Assembly (NCBI RefSeq): GCF_011516645.4
Contig: NZ_CP088285.1
Coordinates: 2,064,501-2,128,500 of the forward strand
Reading direction: 5' to 3'
Origin: Bradyrhizobium septentrionale
Lineage (GTDB): Bacteria > Pseudomonadota > Alphaproteobacteria > Rhizobiales > Xanthobacteraceae
Length of the DNA: 64,000 nucleotides
Part shown: piece by piece, positions 9,130-17,104 of the stretch
How the letters are laid out: the number at the start of each line of letters is the position of its first letter
Numbering within the stretch: position 1 is the first letter of the stretch
Notes under the pieces: generated by a model
What the model was told of the DNA's origin: nothing
The model's input: the letters and a program-made list of their open reading frames with translations, nothing else
Databases searched by the model: none
Position numbers and translations under genes: made by a program

Positions 9130-9897
9130 CTAATTCTGCTGCACCGGGCCCAGATGGGCCGCATCGATCACGAATTTCGCAAGGGCCCGGCCGAGACAGG
9201 CATGAACCTTCTTGGCCAGGTCGACACCATGCGAGGTGCTGAACAGGTCAAAGTATCCGGCGTCGCTCCATTGCTTCATGATCGCGAACCGGTCGAACAG
9301 CGGAACGTCATGCTGCTGCGCCACCACTTTCATATTGTCGAGATATGGCGGTGCAGAGATCATCGTCTCCGTACGCGGGCTGTATTGGAGATTGACCAGC
9401 ACCACGTCAGTCCCGGCGCCCCGCAACGCAACAACGCCGTCGTTGATGGCGGTACGGAAATCATCGGGATCGACTGCTCGCATAGCATCGACCGTGCCGG
9501 TCTGCCAGATAACCAAAGTAGGCTTTTTTGCTTCAACAAGCTTAACAAGGGTTCCCGCGGTCTCCTCGGCGGTGCTCTTTCCCTGTAATTCTACGGATAG
9601 ATCGATCACAGACGACGGCAACGCCTCCTTCAGCGCCGCCTGCAGCGTGGCCGGGTAGGCGCTCGCCTCGTTGCCGGGGATGGTCGAGGAGCGGCTGCCG
9701 ACTACCAGCACGTTGAGCGGCTGGTTGGCCTTCACGGCATCCATGACCTTCGGCAGCGAGCTTTCGGTTGTGAGGAGATAGGCGGGCACGTCGCAGGGCG
9801 GCGCCGGCGGCTCGGCGGCGTCGCCGGCGCGTGCGGGCGCCGCCGCCAAACAGGCGGCCAATAGCGTCAGGCCCAGCAGCGTCCGCGCGGACATCAT
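9130..9897 (-). CDS. Secreted SGNH-like paralogue with degenerate active site
   Basis: The 255-residue protein with a signal peptide (1-24) is clearly paralogous to the product of the next gene: LVIWQTGTVDAMRAVDP aligns with MVIWQVGTNAVLRNLDP, and DVVLVNLQYSPR with DVVLVDPQYSPR. However, the catalytic Asn is Val136, and the Asp of the D-x-x-H pair is missing (STSHGVD instead of TADGLHM). The Ser block is altered to VGSRSST. It may be a non-catalytic partner. The ATG at 9897 overlaps the opgC stop by ATGA, indicating translational coupling; the next gene starts 11 bases downstream. Confidence 0.75.
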   Translation of the reverse strand: MMSARTLLGLTLLAACLAAAPARAGDAAEPPAPPCDVPAYLLTTESSLPKVMDAVKANQPLNVLVVGSRSSTIPGNEASAYPATLQAALKEALPSSVIDLSVELQGKSTAEETAGTLVKLVEAKKPTLVIWQTGTVDAMRAVDPDDFRTAINDGVVALRGAGTDVVLVNLQYSPRTETMISAPPYLDNMKVVAQQHDVPLFDRFAIMKQWSDAGYFDLFSTSHGVDLAKKVHACLGRALAKFVIDAAHLGPVQQN

Positions 9898-11156
9898 GCT
9901 CCCCCTCCCGCCATATCGGCGTTGCCGCCGGCGCCTTTTTTCGAGGCGCCTTTGTCGGCGGAGTGCTTGTACCACGAAATAATCCACGCCATGCCGCACA
10001 TGATGAGGATGCCGCTGACGCTGATCAAGGCGTGCAGTGCGGCACCGCCAGATACTTCGGCAAGCACGAAGTGACCGGCAAAGGCGAGGAAGACCCCGAG
10101 ACAGAATATCTCAAGAGAATGCTGGCCACACAGGATCAAAGGTCGCAGCCAGGGCGATTTCAACCCCGGCCAATCCCGGGGCAGGAAGCGCACGGTGAGG
10201 GCTGCGAGCGCCAGGAAATGCGCGAACCGCAACACGTCCAGGTCGGTCTTGTTGATCGGATACATCCATTGCTCGATCACCTTGGGCATGATGTGGCCGA
10301 GCTGCGGCACGTACCAGGTCAGCGTCACGAAGAACGCGGCGACCAGATAGACGATGCAGATCCACATCGTGATGTTCGACGACAGGATCCGCGACATCCG
10401 CCGCGCGCCGCCCAGCGCACACCAGGCGCCGAACACGAACAGCAATTGCCAGGCGAACGGATTGAACGCCCAGAAGCCGTTCGGATAGGCCGACAAATAG
10501 AGGTCGAACTGCCAGGTCACCGCGTAGAGCACGACCGACAGGCCGAGCGTGACATCGGGCTTCCACTTCATCAGCCACAGGATCAGCGGCAGGAACAGCA
10601 TCAGGACGATATAGAGCGGCAGCACGTCCATGTTGACCGGACGGAAGCGCAGCAGCAGCGCCTGGACGATGGTGACGTCGGGCTGCTTGAGGAAGTCCAT
10701 GATCCCCATCTCTTCGGTGTAGAGCGGGTTCTCGAACGAGGTCGCCACATAGGAGATCTCGGCGAGGAAGATCGTGAACAGGAAGACATGCGCGACATAG
10801 ATCTGCCAGACCCGGCGCAGGATGCGCGCGGTCGCGATCACGAAGCCGCCCTCCAGCATGGCGCGGCCATAGACGAAGGCCGCGGTATAGCCGGAGATGA
10901 AGATGAAGATCTCGGTGGCGTCGGAGAAGCCGTAATTGCGGATGGTTAGCCAGGTCAGGAGATTGGTCGGCAGATGATCGATGAAGATCAGCCACAGCGC
11001 GAGCCCGCGGAACAGGTCGAGCCTGAGCTCGCGCTCGCCGGTCACCGGCAGCGTGATCGCAGGCGCCGCGGCCTTCACCTCGGCATCGGCTTTTGCCTCG
11101 GCCTTGGTCTCAGCCACCGGCGAACCGGCTATGGGATCGGCAATCGAGCTCATCAA
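9894..11156 (-). CDS. opgC: OpgC family membrane acyltransferase
   Basis: The 420-residue polytopic membrane protein begins with an acidic-alanine tail followed by ERELRLDLFRGLALWLIFIDH, the OpgC signature with its conserved Arg/Asp and His before the first helix. About ten hydrophobic helices follow. OpgC-type proteins are inner-membrane acyltransferases that add succinyl groups to osmoregulated periplasmic glucans. It heads a three-gene operon with two secreted SGNH-like proteins, which fits synthesis and trimming of O-acyl decorations. The start is the first of two adjacent ATG codons. Confidence 0.85.
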   Translation of the reverse strand: MMSSIADPIAGSPVAETKAEAKADAEVKAAAPAITLPVTGERELRLDLFRGLALWLIFIDHLPTNLLTWLTIRNYGFSDATEIFIFISGYTAAFVYGRAMLEGGFVIATARILRRVWQIYVAHVFLFTIFLAEISYVATSFENPLYTEEMGIMDFLKQPDVTIVQALLLRFRPVNMDVLPLYIVLMLFLPLILWLMKWKPDVTLGLSVVLYAVTWQFDLYLSAYPNGFWAFNPFAWQLLFVFGAWCALGGARRMSRILSSNITMWICIVYLVAAFFVTLTWYVPQLGHIMPKVIEQWMYPINKTDLDVLRFAHFLALAALTVRFLPRDWPGLKSPWLRPLILCGQHSLEIFCLGVFLAFAGHFVLAEVSGGAALHALISVSGILIMCGMAWIISWYKHSADKGASKKGAGGNADMAGGGA

Positions 11157-11429
11157 ACACCGTATCGGCTGCGGACGCCCCGCAGGCCGTGCTGAAAAGA
11201 TAATATCGGTCCACGACTTGCTGACAAAGCGGAGAGTGCGGCGGCATGCGGCCGCGCTTTAGAGCGGAACTATGTTGAAACCACGATGAACGGACGGCTC
11301 CCGGGGGACCGACTTTTTACGGCCCGCCCGGCGATTGGTTCCGGCGGATCAATTGGCTATGATAGGCGCCTGTTTGCGCACGATCCGGTCGAAAGCGGAT
11401 TGTGCGCCGAGATCATCGGATTGAGCCGT

Positions 11430-11828
11430 ATGTACCGCGCCGTTACCCGCCAGATCGAAGTCACCGTCGAGCCGAACTTCATGCCGGAGCGCTCATCGGT
11501 CGACCGGCGCGAGTATTTCTGGTCGTACAAGATCGTGATCGTCAATGCGGGCCCGGAAACGGTGCAACTGCGCACCCGGCACTGGATCATCACCGACGCC
11601 ACCGGCCGCCGCCAGGAGGTCCGCGGCGAGGGTGTGGTCGGCGAGCAGCCGGTGCTCGCGCCCGGCGAGCGCTTCGAATATACCTCAGGCGTGCCGCTGC
11701 CGACCGCCTCCGGCTTCATGACCGGCAGTTACCAGATGGTCACCGAAGCCGGCGAGCGCTTCGACATCGACGTGCCGACGTTCTCGCTGGACAGCCCGAG
11801 CCCGGACGGGAAAAGGGTGTTGAACTGA
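11430..11828 (+). CDS. apaG: ApaG protein
   Basis: The 132-residue protein starts MYRAVTRQIEVTVEPNFMPE and contains the ApaG fold elements FWSYKIVIVNAGPETVQLRTRHW and LPTASGFMTGSY. ApaG is a small fibronectin-III-like domain linked in enterobacteria to Co2+/Mg2+ phenotypes and diadenosine tetraphosphate metabolism; its biochemical role is unsettled. The ATG at 11430 is chosen because the conserved N-terminus begins there and upstream codons lack conservation. The gene stands alone. Confidence 0.9.
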   Translation: MYRAVTRQIEVTVEPNFMPERSSVDRREYFWSYKIVIVNAGPETVQLRTRHWIITDATGRRQEVRGEGVVGEQPVLAPGERFEYTSGVPLPTASGFMTGSYQMVTEAGERFDIDVPTFSLDSPSPDGKRVLN

Positions 11829-12169
11829 GACACTTCTTCCGGGCGACAATGTCGCGGCAAGGGTGCGCGTCCACGAGACTTCAGGGAGCCAGTCCGCACG
11901 CTCTCCGTCACCGTGGAGAGCGATCGCGACGAAGTAGTGACGGTCAAGCATGGGTTCGCACTCTCGCGGCGCAATCCAACACGTTGGTTTGCTTGCATCA
12001 ACGTGCGCGTGGGATAGTGCGTATCCGGACATTGCGCCCGGGGGATTGGCCCGGGCCGACCACGTTGCCCCTCCGGCAAAAATAGTATATTTTGTTGTTG
12101 CTCGGGCGGTTCAACGCGCCGGGCTTTCGGTCGATCCCTGCACCGCGCTGCGAATACAGGAGCGTGACC
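11829..12169. other. Gene-free interval before the RiPP precursor; hairpin and possible promoter
   Basis: About 340 bases carry no credible gene. An 8-bp perfect hairpin, CGCTCTCC with GGAGAGCG, spans 11899-11922 but lacks a T-tract. A possible sigma-70-like promoter is TTGCCC at 12065-12070 and TATTTT at 12088-12093, 17 bases apart, in an unusually AT-rich stretch just before the precursor gene. Confidence 0.4.
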
Positions 12170-12448
12170 ATGCCGATTACGACGCTGAAGGTTTTGGCGA
12201 GCCTCATCCAGCTCCATGGGCCCGACGCAACCATTCAAAGCGACCATCAGGGTATCGACGCATTGCTGAGCGATCTGCGCGGACAGGGTGTGCAGCAAGG
12301 GGTCGTCGCCGACGAAGCCGTGGTGACCCAAGCCGCTTTCAGACGTGGGGGTTTTGCCAAGGGGCCTAACGCAGGCGCGTTTCGCAGAGCGGGGTACGCT
12401 CCGGGCGTGGGCGCGTTTCGCCGAGGCGGATTTGTTCGAGGGTACTAG
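12170..12448 (+). CDS. Putative RiPP precursor peptide with three FRR repeats (AmcA-like)
   Basis: A 92-residue peptide starts at ATG 12170 behind AGGAG (12158-12162). Residues 1-55 look like a leader (MPITTLKVLASLIQLHG, then a polar stretch with DALLSDLRGQG). The C-terminal 37 residues are a core of three imperfect repeats, AFRRGGFAKG, AFRRAGYAPG and AFRRGGFVRG, ending in Tyr92. Phe57, Phe71 and Phe83 each start an FRR triad, and Phe62 and Phe88 start FAK and FVR. Aromatic-x-basic triads are the crosslink motif of three-residue cyclophane RiPPs. The radical SAM maturase follows at once, separated by a family E element whose first bases supply the TAG stop. I recall the AmcA family as the closest match but cannot verify it. 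Confidence 0.75.
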   Translation: MPITTLKVLASLIQLHGPDATIQSDHQGIDALLSDLRGQGVQQGVVADEAVVTQAAFRRGGFAKGPNAGAFRRAGYAPGVGAFRRGGFVRGY

Positions 12449-12551
12449 AGCATTTTCGGTTCTGATTGAATCAGAACCGAAGCTCCAGCTCTTTGTTTTG
12501 ACGCGTTTTCTTCACGCGAACCGGTATCCACTTCGCTCGAAAACGCTCTAG
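12444..12551. repeat. Family E palindromic element, copy 1
   Basis: The element begins CTAGAGC and ends GCTCTAG. Inside, GATTGAATC is flanked by GGTTCT and AGAACC, forming a central hairpin. It fills most of the gap between the precursor and its maturase and contains the precursor stop codon (12446-12448). A second copy starts at 17375. Confidence 0.8.
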
Positions 12552-12581
12552 CTAGCTCCTTCAACCAGTCTCGGTATCGGC

Positions 12582-13796
12582 ATGTCAGCGGACGGTGCAG
12601 ATTTTGCCGCTTTCCAGGATCAGCCGATCACGCAATTGCTGGTCAAGGTTGCAACGAGATGTAACATCGATTGCTCCTATTGTTACTGGTTCCGCGACGC
12701 GTCCGTTTACAGCAAGCCCAAGCTCATGAGCCCGGACGTGCAGCAGCAATTGCTGCAGCGCATAGAACAGCATGTTCTCAGATACGCCCTCGTCGATTTT
12801 CCCATCATTCTGCACGGGGGTGAGCCGCTGCTGTGGGGCGTGGAGAACTTCCACCGCTTTGCCGAGGCCTGCGAGGATATTTCATCACGGACCGGCTGCG
12901 AGATACCCATCGCGGTCACGACCAACGGCGTGTTGATCGATGACGATTGGCTGGCCTGCTTCGAGGCCCACAACATTTCGGTCGCGATTAGTCTGGATGG
13001 GCCGGCGCACATTCACGACACGCACCGCAAGACGTTCCAGGGTACGGGCACCCACGCCGCTGTCGAACGAGCCGCTCGCATGCTGGTGTCGCGCGAGATT
13101 GGCGTGATTGCCCTGGCAGTCTGCAATCCCGCCTATGCGCCGCAGCAATATGCCGATTTTTTCGCTGCGTGCGGGATCTCCAACTACGACATCATGATCC
13201 CCGACGCGACGGTGGACGAGCAGCCGCCATCCATTGCCGCGTTCTACAAGGGCTTGTTCGACGTGTGGCTGGATGCGAATCGCGCCGCACCGACGATCAA
13301 TATCCGCATCATTTCCGACATGATCACCGCCCTGCTCGACAACAATTCACCGACCGAGGGCGTCGGCCACAAACCCGTCGAGCTTTGCACCATCATGACC
13401 GATGGCACCGTGGAGGCGCACGATGTGCTGCGGATTGCGGGCGACGGCTTCACGAACACCAGCTTCAACATCTTCGATCATGCGATCGACGCGGTCAGGA
13501 ACGAGCCTCGCTGGAAAGCCGCGCGCGATGCTTCAATCAATCTTTGCGCGAAGTGTCGGCAATGCAAGTTCATGAACGCCTGCGGGGGCGGCTATCTACC
13601 GCACCGTTTCTCCAAGGCGAACGGCTACGATAATCCTTCGGTCTATTGCGACGATCTCTATGCGATGTTTGAGAACATGCAGTTCGTGCTGGAAAACCAT
13701 CTTTACGTCAGCAAGCCAGACGGCAGTCGCGTCAATGTGCGCGACACTTTGGCAGGCGCCATGCCCGTGAATGCGAGGCACTCTATTTCAGAATAA
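12582..13796 (+). CDS. Radical SAM/SPASM peptide maturase (cyclophane-type)
   Basis: The 404-residue protein has the radical SAM Cys27-x3-Cys31-x2-Cys34 motif (CNIDCSYCYWF) that holds the [4Fe-4S] cluster splitting S-adenosylmethionine, then HGGEPLLWG and TTNGVLI typical of SAM binding. Its SPASM region has Cys269, Cys322, Cys325, Cys328, Cys334 and Cys356 in the pattern LCAKCRQCKFMNACGGGYLP, seen in peptide maturases of the FxsB/GrrM/AmcB type. It should modify the upstream precursor, probably by crosslinking Phe/Tyr side chains to nearby residues. The ATG at 12582 has a poor ribosome-binding site. No exporter or protease lies beside it. Confidence 0.85.
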   Translation: MSADGADFAAFQDQPITQLLVKVATRCNIDCSYCYWFRDASVYSKPKLMSPDVQQQLLQRIEQHVLRYALVDFPIILHGGEPLLWGVENFHRFAEACEDISSRTGCEIPIAVTTNGVLIDDDWLACFEAHNISVAISLDGPAHIHDTHRKTFQGTGTHAAVERAARMLVSREIGVIALAVCNPAYAPQQYADFFAACGISNYDIMIPDATVDEQPPSIAAFYKGLFDVWLDANRAAPTINIRIISDMITALLDNNSPTEGVGHKPVELCTIMTDGTVEAHDVLRIAGDGFTNTSFNIFDHAIDAVRNEPRWKAARDASINLCAKCRQCKFMNACGGGYLPHRFSKANGYDNPSVYCDDLYAMFENMQFVLENHLYVSKPDGSRVNVRDTLAGAMPVNARHSISE

Positions 13797-13981
13797 TAGA
13801 AATAGGTCCCGAATTTTTCTGATTTGCTCGACGGCCAGTCAACTCGCCATCATTCAATATGAAATTGCGCGTTGGGGCGGCGCGGCCGCCACGCGATCAA
13901 TGGAATCGACCGGTCGGCACCCGGAACCAATGCCTCGCGAGACCATTGGCTTCCTGACACAAGCACTTTTGGAGGATTAGT

Positions 13982-14305
13982 ATGAAGAATCTCGCGATCT
14001 ATTTGACGGCCGGCGCAAGTGCCCTTGTCATGACTGCCACAACCACGGCTTACGCCGGACCGCTTTCGCTCGGCGCGTCCGTTACGCCGGCGAGCAACAT
14101 CCACAACGTTCGCATGGTTTGCCGCGAAGACGGCCGTTGCTGGCGTGAACGTGGCGAACGACGCGTCATCATCCGCGAGCGCGGTGATTCATACGGATAT
14201 GCGCCTCGCGAGCGCTACATCGAGCGCCATGACTATGAAGAGCGTGGTGGCATCGGGTTCCGCGCGCCGGGCGTGAGCGTCGGAATCGGGACCGACCGCT
14301 ACTGA
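13982..14305 (+). CDS. Small secreted protein, genus-type
   Basis: The 107-residue protein starts behind TGGAGGA and has a signal peptide (1-25, cleaved near TAYAG). The mature part has a short Cys pair (VCREDGRCW, a possible disulfide) and a repetitive basic/aromatic segment (RERGDSYGYAPRERYIERHDYEERGG). It ends with a Gly-rich tail. It is probably exported to the periplasm; function unknown. A clear terminator follows. It lies 185 bases after the RiPP maturase and its own terminator and ribosome-binding site suggest separate expression. Confidence 0.75.
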   Translation: MKNLAIYLTAGASALVMTATTTAYAGPLSLGASVTPASNIHNVRMVCREDGRCWRERGERRVIIRERGDSYGYAPRERYIERHDYEERGGIGFRAPGVSVGIGTDRY

Positions 14306-14325
14306 GGAAACGGAAAGCGCCAAAA

Positions 14326-14358
14326 AGGGCCGCGGAGAAATCCGCGGCTTTTCTTTTT
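14326..14358 (+). terminator. Rho-independent terminator
   Basis: Stem GCCGCGGA / TCCGCGGC (14329-14336 with 14341-14348), loop GAAA, followed by TTTTCTTTTT. It ends transcription of the secreted-protein gene at 13982. Confidence 0.9.
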
Positions 14359-14408
14359 GGCGGCCCTGCAAACGGCGTGGACATGGTCCGCCGGCCAACT
14401 GCCCGCCT

Positions 14409-14531
14409 TCACATGTGAGGGGCACTGGCGCCCCGCATGCGCTCCAGGAACCAGAAAGCCCCGATCGCAACGAACGAGAGAACGAAGATTCCTCCACACG
14501 CCAAGAAAGTCTGTACGAAACTCGTATCCAT
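14409..14531 (-). CDS. 40-residue single-pass membrane miniprotein
   Basis: The reverse strand encodes a 40-residue protein with a strong GGAGG five bases before ATG 14531. The sequence opens MDTSFVQTFLACGG, continues with a hydrophobic helix (IFVLSFVAIGAFWFL, residues 15-29) and ends with a short basic tail (ERMRGASAPHM). The helix and positive C-terminal side predict one membrane span with the tail inside. I know no function. It lies between the convergent secreted-protein gene and the DUF1488 gene, and the same strand downstream runs into the terminator at 14326. Confidence 0.5.
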   Translation of the reverse strand: MDTSFVQTFLACGGIFVLSFVAIGAFWFLERMRGASAPHM

Positions 14532-14618
14532 GACATCCTCCAGTTGATCGCTTGCAAGCTCGACCAACGCGCTCAATCTGCCAGATTGTCTCGCGTGATC
14601 GGATCGACGGCGCCGATT

Positions 14619-14879
14619 TCAGAAATTCGCAGCGACCAGATCGTAAGACCCCCTACTTCCGCGAACATAGACCCTGGCAGCGGCGGCACAGATCAGATCG
14701 CGGTTGGCATCGAACGCGTTCAGAAGGCCCGGCTCGTCGAGGTAGGCATCCGATTGAATGCGTTTCAAGGCGCCTTCGGTGACGAAGAATGATGCCTCAA
14801 TAGCACTGTCATATCCCCAAAACCGCACGGCGCGCCGCGTCTGGTCGTATGAACGACTATGATTTGGAAACTCAATCAT
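14619..14879 (-). CDS. DUF1488 family small protein
   Basis: The 86-residue protein begins MIEFPNHSRSYDQTRRAVRFWGYD and has the pattern F-x-V, AL-x-x-I and YDL at the end that I associate with DUF1488, small proteins common in alphaproteobacteria with no known role. It contains no signal peptide or membrane segment. The family assignment is by recognition only. The 40-residue membrane gene lies about 90 bases downstream on the same strand, so they may share a transcript. Confidence 0.65.
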   Translation of the reverse strand: MIEFPNHSRSYDQTRRAVRFWGYDSAIEASFFVTEGALKRIQSDAYLDEPGLLNAFDANRDLICAAAARVYVRGSRGSYDLVAANF

Positions 14880-15216
14880 GGATAAGGCCTATCAGGTTGA
14901 TGCCATGGCGTGCCGTGCCCCGTGACGCGCACATTGAAGCGACGTGACGTCGGTCGATATCGGGGGCAAGATTTGGCGGCTAAGGCTTCGCGCTTCCGCA
15001 AAGGGGATGCTGTAACAATACAGTTGCGCTACCGCTTACGTGGCTACTCCACTAACCAATGACAAGCCCACTCGCACCAGGCCCCCACAAATAGATCGCG
15101 ATTCGCCTTGTTGTCGGGCGGAAGGATCGCTACGTGTTCAGTATCACCGCGCGCCCCGGGCTGTTACCGGTGACTGAGAGTGTTGCGCTCCCGCCTTGAC
15201 CAAAACAGGCGGTTAC
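14880..15216. other. Gene-free interval ending in a leader motif
   Basis: About 340 bases without a credible gene. The last 75 bases carry the inverted repeat TCACCG (15144-15149) / CGGTGA (15168-15173) and the block GGTGACTGAGAGTG, which recur before the small gene at 17178. I see nothing else in it. Confidence 0.5.
15144..15194 (+). promoter_or_regulatory. Duplicated 5' leader motif, copy 1
   Basis: TCACCG-N18-CGGTGA followed by CTGAGAGTG and GCTCCCGCC, with the GAGAGTG block ending 35 bases before ATG 15217. The same arrangement and distance occur before ATG 17178. It could be a promoter or an RNA leader; the sequence does not decide. Confidence 0.45.
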
Positions 15217-15324
15217 ATGTCAGATATCTCCAAATTCGATCTTCGCGGGTTGCTCGTACCACCGGTGCTGCTGCCGATCTTCTTTGTGCTGCTGGTCGCC
15301 GCCGTGGTCGTCATTCAATGGTGA
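15217..15324 (+). CDS. 35-residue single-pass membrane miniprotein
   Basis: ATG 15217, preceded by ACAGGCGG, opens a 35-residue frame. The N-terminus MSDISKFDLRGLLVPP is polar, followed by one hydrophobic helix (VLLPIFFVLLVAAVVVIQW, about residues 17-35) that runs to the C-terminus. It looks like a tail-anchored inner-membrane peptide. I recall near-identical short proteins in Bradyrhizobium but no function. It has the same upstream leader motif as the unrelated small gene at 17178, which argues that it is expressed. Confidence 0.55.
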   Translation: MSDISKFDLRGLLVPPVLLPIFFVLLVAAVVVIQW

Positions 15325-15753
15325 TCCAACGCTGCGCGCTTTCGCCGCAGGCCGGATCGCCTCGGATGAAACAAACCCAATCAACGCTGGCTCACGATCT
15401 CGATGATCCGAGCGGTGGCCGCCGTGGACGAGGCGCGCGAAATGCCGCCGAAATGCAGGAGCTTCTCTGCGGTAAAACGCGGCGGAGCAGCCGATTGAAC
15501 GGCCTAAGAGGGCGGTGCGCTGCTGTGTGCTCGCTCCCGACTGAGAACCAACACGCTAGTGACACGCAGGAGCAAGCGCGCCGTTTGTCGCCGGCGCGAG
15601 ATGGCAACGTGCATTCGCGGCGAGCTTATATCATTTATCAGCTGGCCGGGGATCGAATGGGCACCGAGACGCTTGTCCCAGATCGACTGCCTCGTCCGGT
15701 TCAGGGCAGCTTCGATCTCTCAAATCGCTGCGAGCGGCGTTCCAGGCGTTCTA
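15325..15753. other. Gene-free interval before the response regulator
   Basis: About 430 bases. Open frames cross it in two phases, but their translations are Arg/Ser-rich with no recognisable domain, so I treat them as chance. No clear repeat or terminator was seen. It may contain a decayed gene; I cannot show one. Confidence 0.4.
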
Positions 15754-16137
15754 ATGGTACTCGATCATTCAGGCATTCCAGCTGTTGTGCTCATTGTCGA
15801 GGACGAGATGCTGCTTCGCATGCGCGCGGTAGAAATGGTGGAAGACGCCGGCTATACGCCACTTGAGGCCATGGATGCCGATGAGGCTGTCGCCATCCTG
15901 GAATCCAGGTCCGATATCGCGCTGGTATGCACCGACATCCAGATGCCCGGCAGCATGGACGGCCTTGAACTCGCACATGCCGTGCACGGGCGTTGGCCGT
16001 CGATCAAGATCATCGTGGTATCGGGGCAATCGAACCTGCCGAGCCTTGATATTCCCGCCTGCAGCAGGTCCTTCGCCAAGCCACTCGATGCCGGGGAAGT
16101 GATAGCTGAGATGCATGGCATGATCGGCCGGGCCTGA
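15754..16137 (+). CDS. Single-domain response regulator
   Basis: The 127-residue protein is only a receiver domain. The acidic pair Glu16-Asp17 (LIVEDE), phospho-acceptor Asp61 (CTDIQMPG), switch Ser90 (VVSGQS) and Lys109 (FAKPLD) are all in place. There is no output domain, so it acts by protein contact or as a phosphate relay. The ATG at 15754 places the first beta strand eleven residues in, which is normal. The HWE-type histidine kinase follows about 80 bases downstream in the same direction and is the likely partner. Confidence 0.85.
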   Translation: MVLDHSGIPAVVLIVEDEMLLRMRAVEMVEDAGYTPLEAMDADEAVAILESRSDIALVCTDIQMPGSMDGLELAHAVHGRWPSIKIIVVSGQSNLPSLDIPACSRSFAKPLDAGEVIAEMHGMIGRA

Positions 16138-16216
16138 TGCCCTCGCGTTTTTCGTGCCGGATACGTCCAGATTCGCCTGATTGCGCAGAAAACATTCGCC
16201 GAAGAGCCAGCTTCTA

Positions 16217-17011
16217 ATGATATGGTCGATGATGTCTCCAGCCGACCTCCGCACAGACCCGCGTGCTGCAAGCCGCTTAGCACCGCAGCAAGACGTTCTG
16301 GCGGAAGAGAATGTCAGCCTTCGGCTTCTCCTCGCGCAGGCCGAGATCGATGCGCAGAGTTTGCTGACCGCGGCCGGCATTGACGCCAAGGAGCGCGAAG
16401 CGGCCGACAAGCTGCAGAAGGTGATCCTCGAGGAGCTTCACCACCGCATCAAGAACACGCTCGCAACCGTCGGTGCCATCGTCTCCCAGAGCCTGCGCAA
16501 CCTGGAAGGAGCTGAACACGCGCAGCACGCCATCGCGGGCCGGCTGCTGGCGCTCGGGCGGGCGCACGATCTCCTGCTGCAGGCAAGATGGAGCAGCGCG
16601 GATCTTGGCACGGTCGTCCGCGGCGCCACCGAAGCATTCAACAATCCGGATGAGCCGAAGTTCTCCATTTCAGGACCCGATATTCGCATGACGTCGGGCG
16701 CCGTCATCGCCATCGCAATGACGCTCAACGAGCTCTGCACGAACACCACGAAGTTCGGTGCCCTGTCCGCTCCACAAGGGCGGATCGACATCAGTTGGAC
16801 GCTGGATCAACCAGCACAGCGCTTGCATCTGACATGGATCGAGAAGAACGGTCCGGCAGTCCACCCTCCCGAAAAGCGCGGTTTCGGGACACGGCTGATC
16901 GAGACGCTTGGCAGGCAACTGCGCGGCGACGTGCGGCTAAGCTATGAGCCGACCGGTTTCGTGTACGCATTCAATGCACCATTGGCTTCTCTGACATCGT
17001 CAACCGCATAG
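16217..17011 (+). CDS. HWE-family sensor histidine kinase, soluble
   Basis: The product of about 264 residues has a short N-terminal coiled coil (residues 25-70), then the HWE/HisKA_2 phospho-acceptor box LEELHHRIKNTLA with phospho-His76. An ATPase domain follows, with the N box MTLNELCTNTTKFGALS and the G box KRGFGTRLIE. It has no membrane helix and no clear sensor domain, so it probably takes a signal from a partner protein. In alphaproteobacteria such kinases often feed the general stress response. The start is uncertain: a TTG at 16181 or an ATG at 16232 are alternatives. Confidence 0.8.
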   Translation: MIWSMMSPADLRTDPRAASRLAPQQDVLAEENVSLRLLLAQAEIDAQSLLTAAGIDAKEREAADKLQKVILEELHHRIKNTLATVGAIVSQSLRNLEGAEHAQHAIAGRLLALGRAHDLLLQARWSSADLGTVVRGATEAFNNPDEPKFSISGPDIRMTSGAVIAIAMTLNELCTNTTKFGALSAPQGRIDISWTLDQPAQRLHLTWIEKNGPAVHPPEKRGFGTRLIETLGRQLRGDVRLSYEPTGFVYAFNAPLASLTSSTA

Positions 17012-17104
17012 TGGACGTCCCCAACCCACCCGCCAAAGTTGGGATATGACCCTCGATGACGAATTAAGTCGACTACCGGGCATAAGGGGTATCTACTGCA
17101 GTCA

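Noticed and set aside
12330..12445. Short direct DNA repeats that could suggest a CRISPR-like or tandem array
   Set aside because: The repeats encode the in-frame FRR peptide units and differ in length and sequence as expected of coding repeats; no spacers or cas genes are present.
15168..15182. CTGAGA core as part of a TPP riboswitch
   Set aside because: The other conserved TPP blocks (ACC and GAACCTGAT-like parts) are missing and neither downstream gene is a thiamine gene.
15325..15753. Extension of the response regulator upstream to 15559
   Set aside because: The additional 65 residues have no conserved character and the receiver domain begins normally from 15754.
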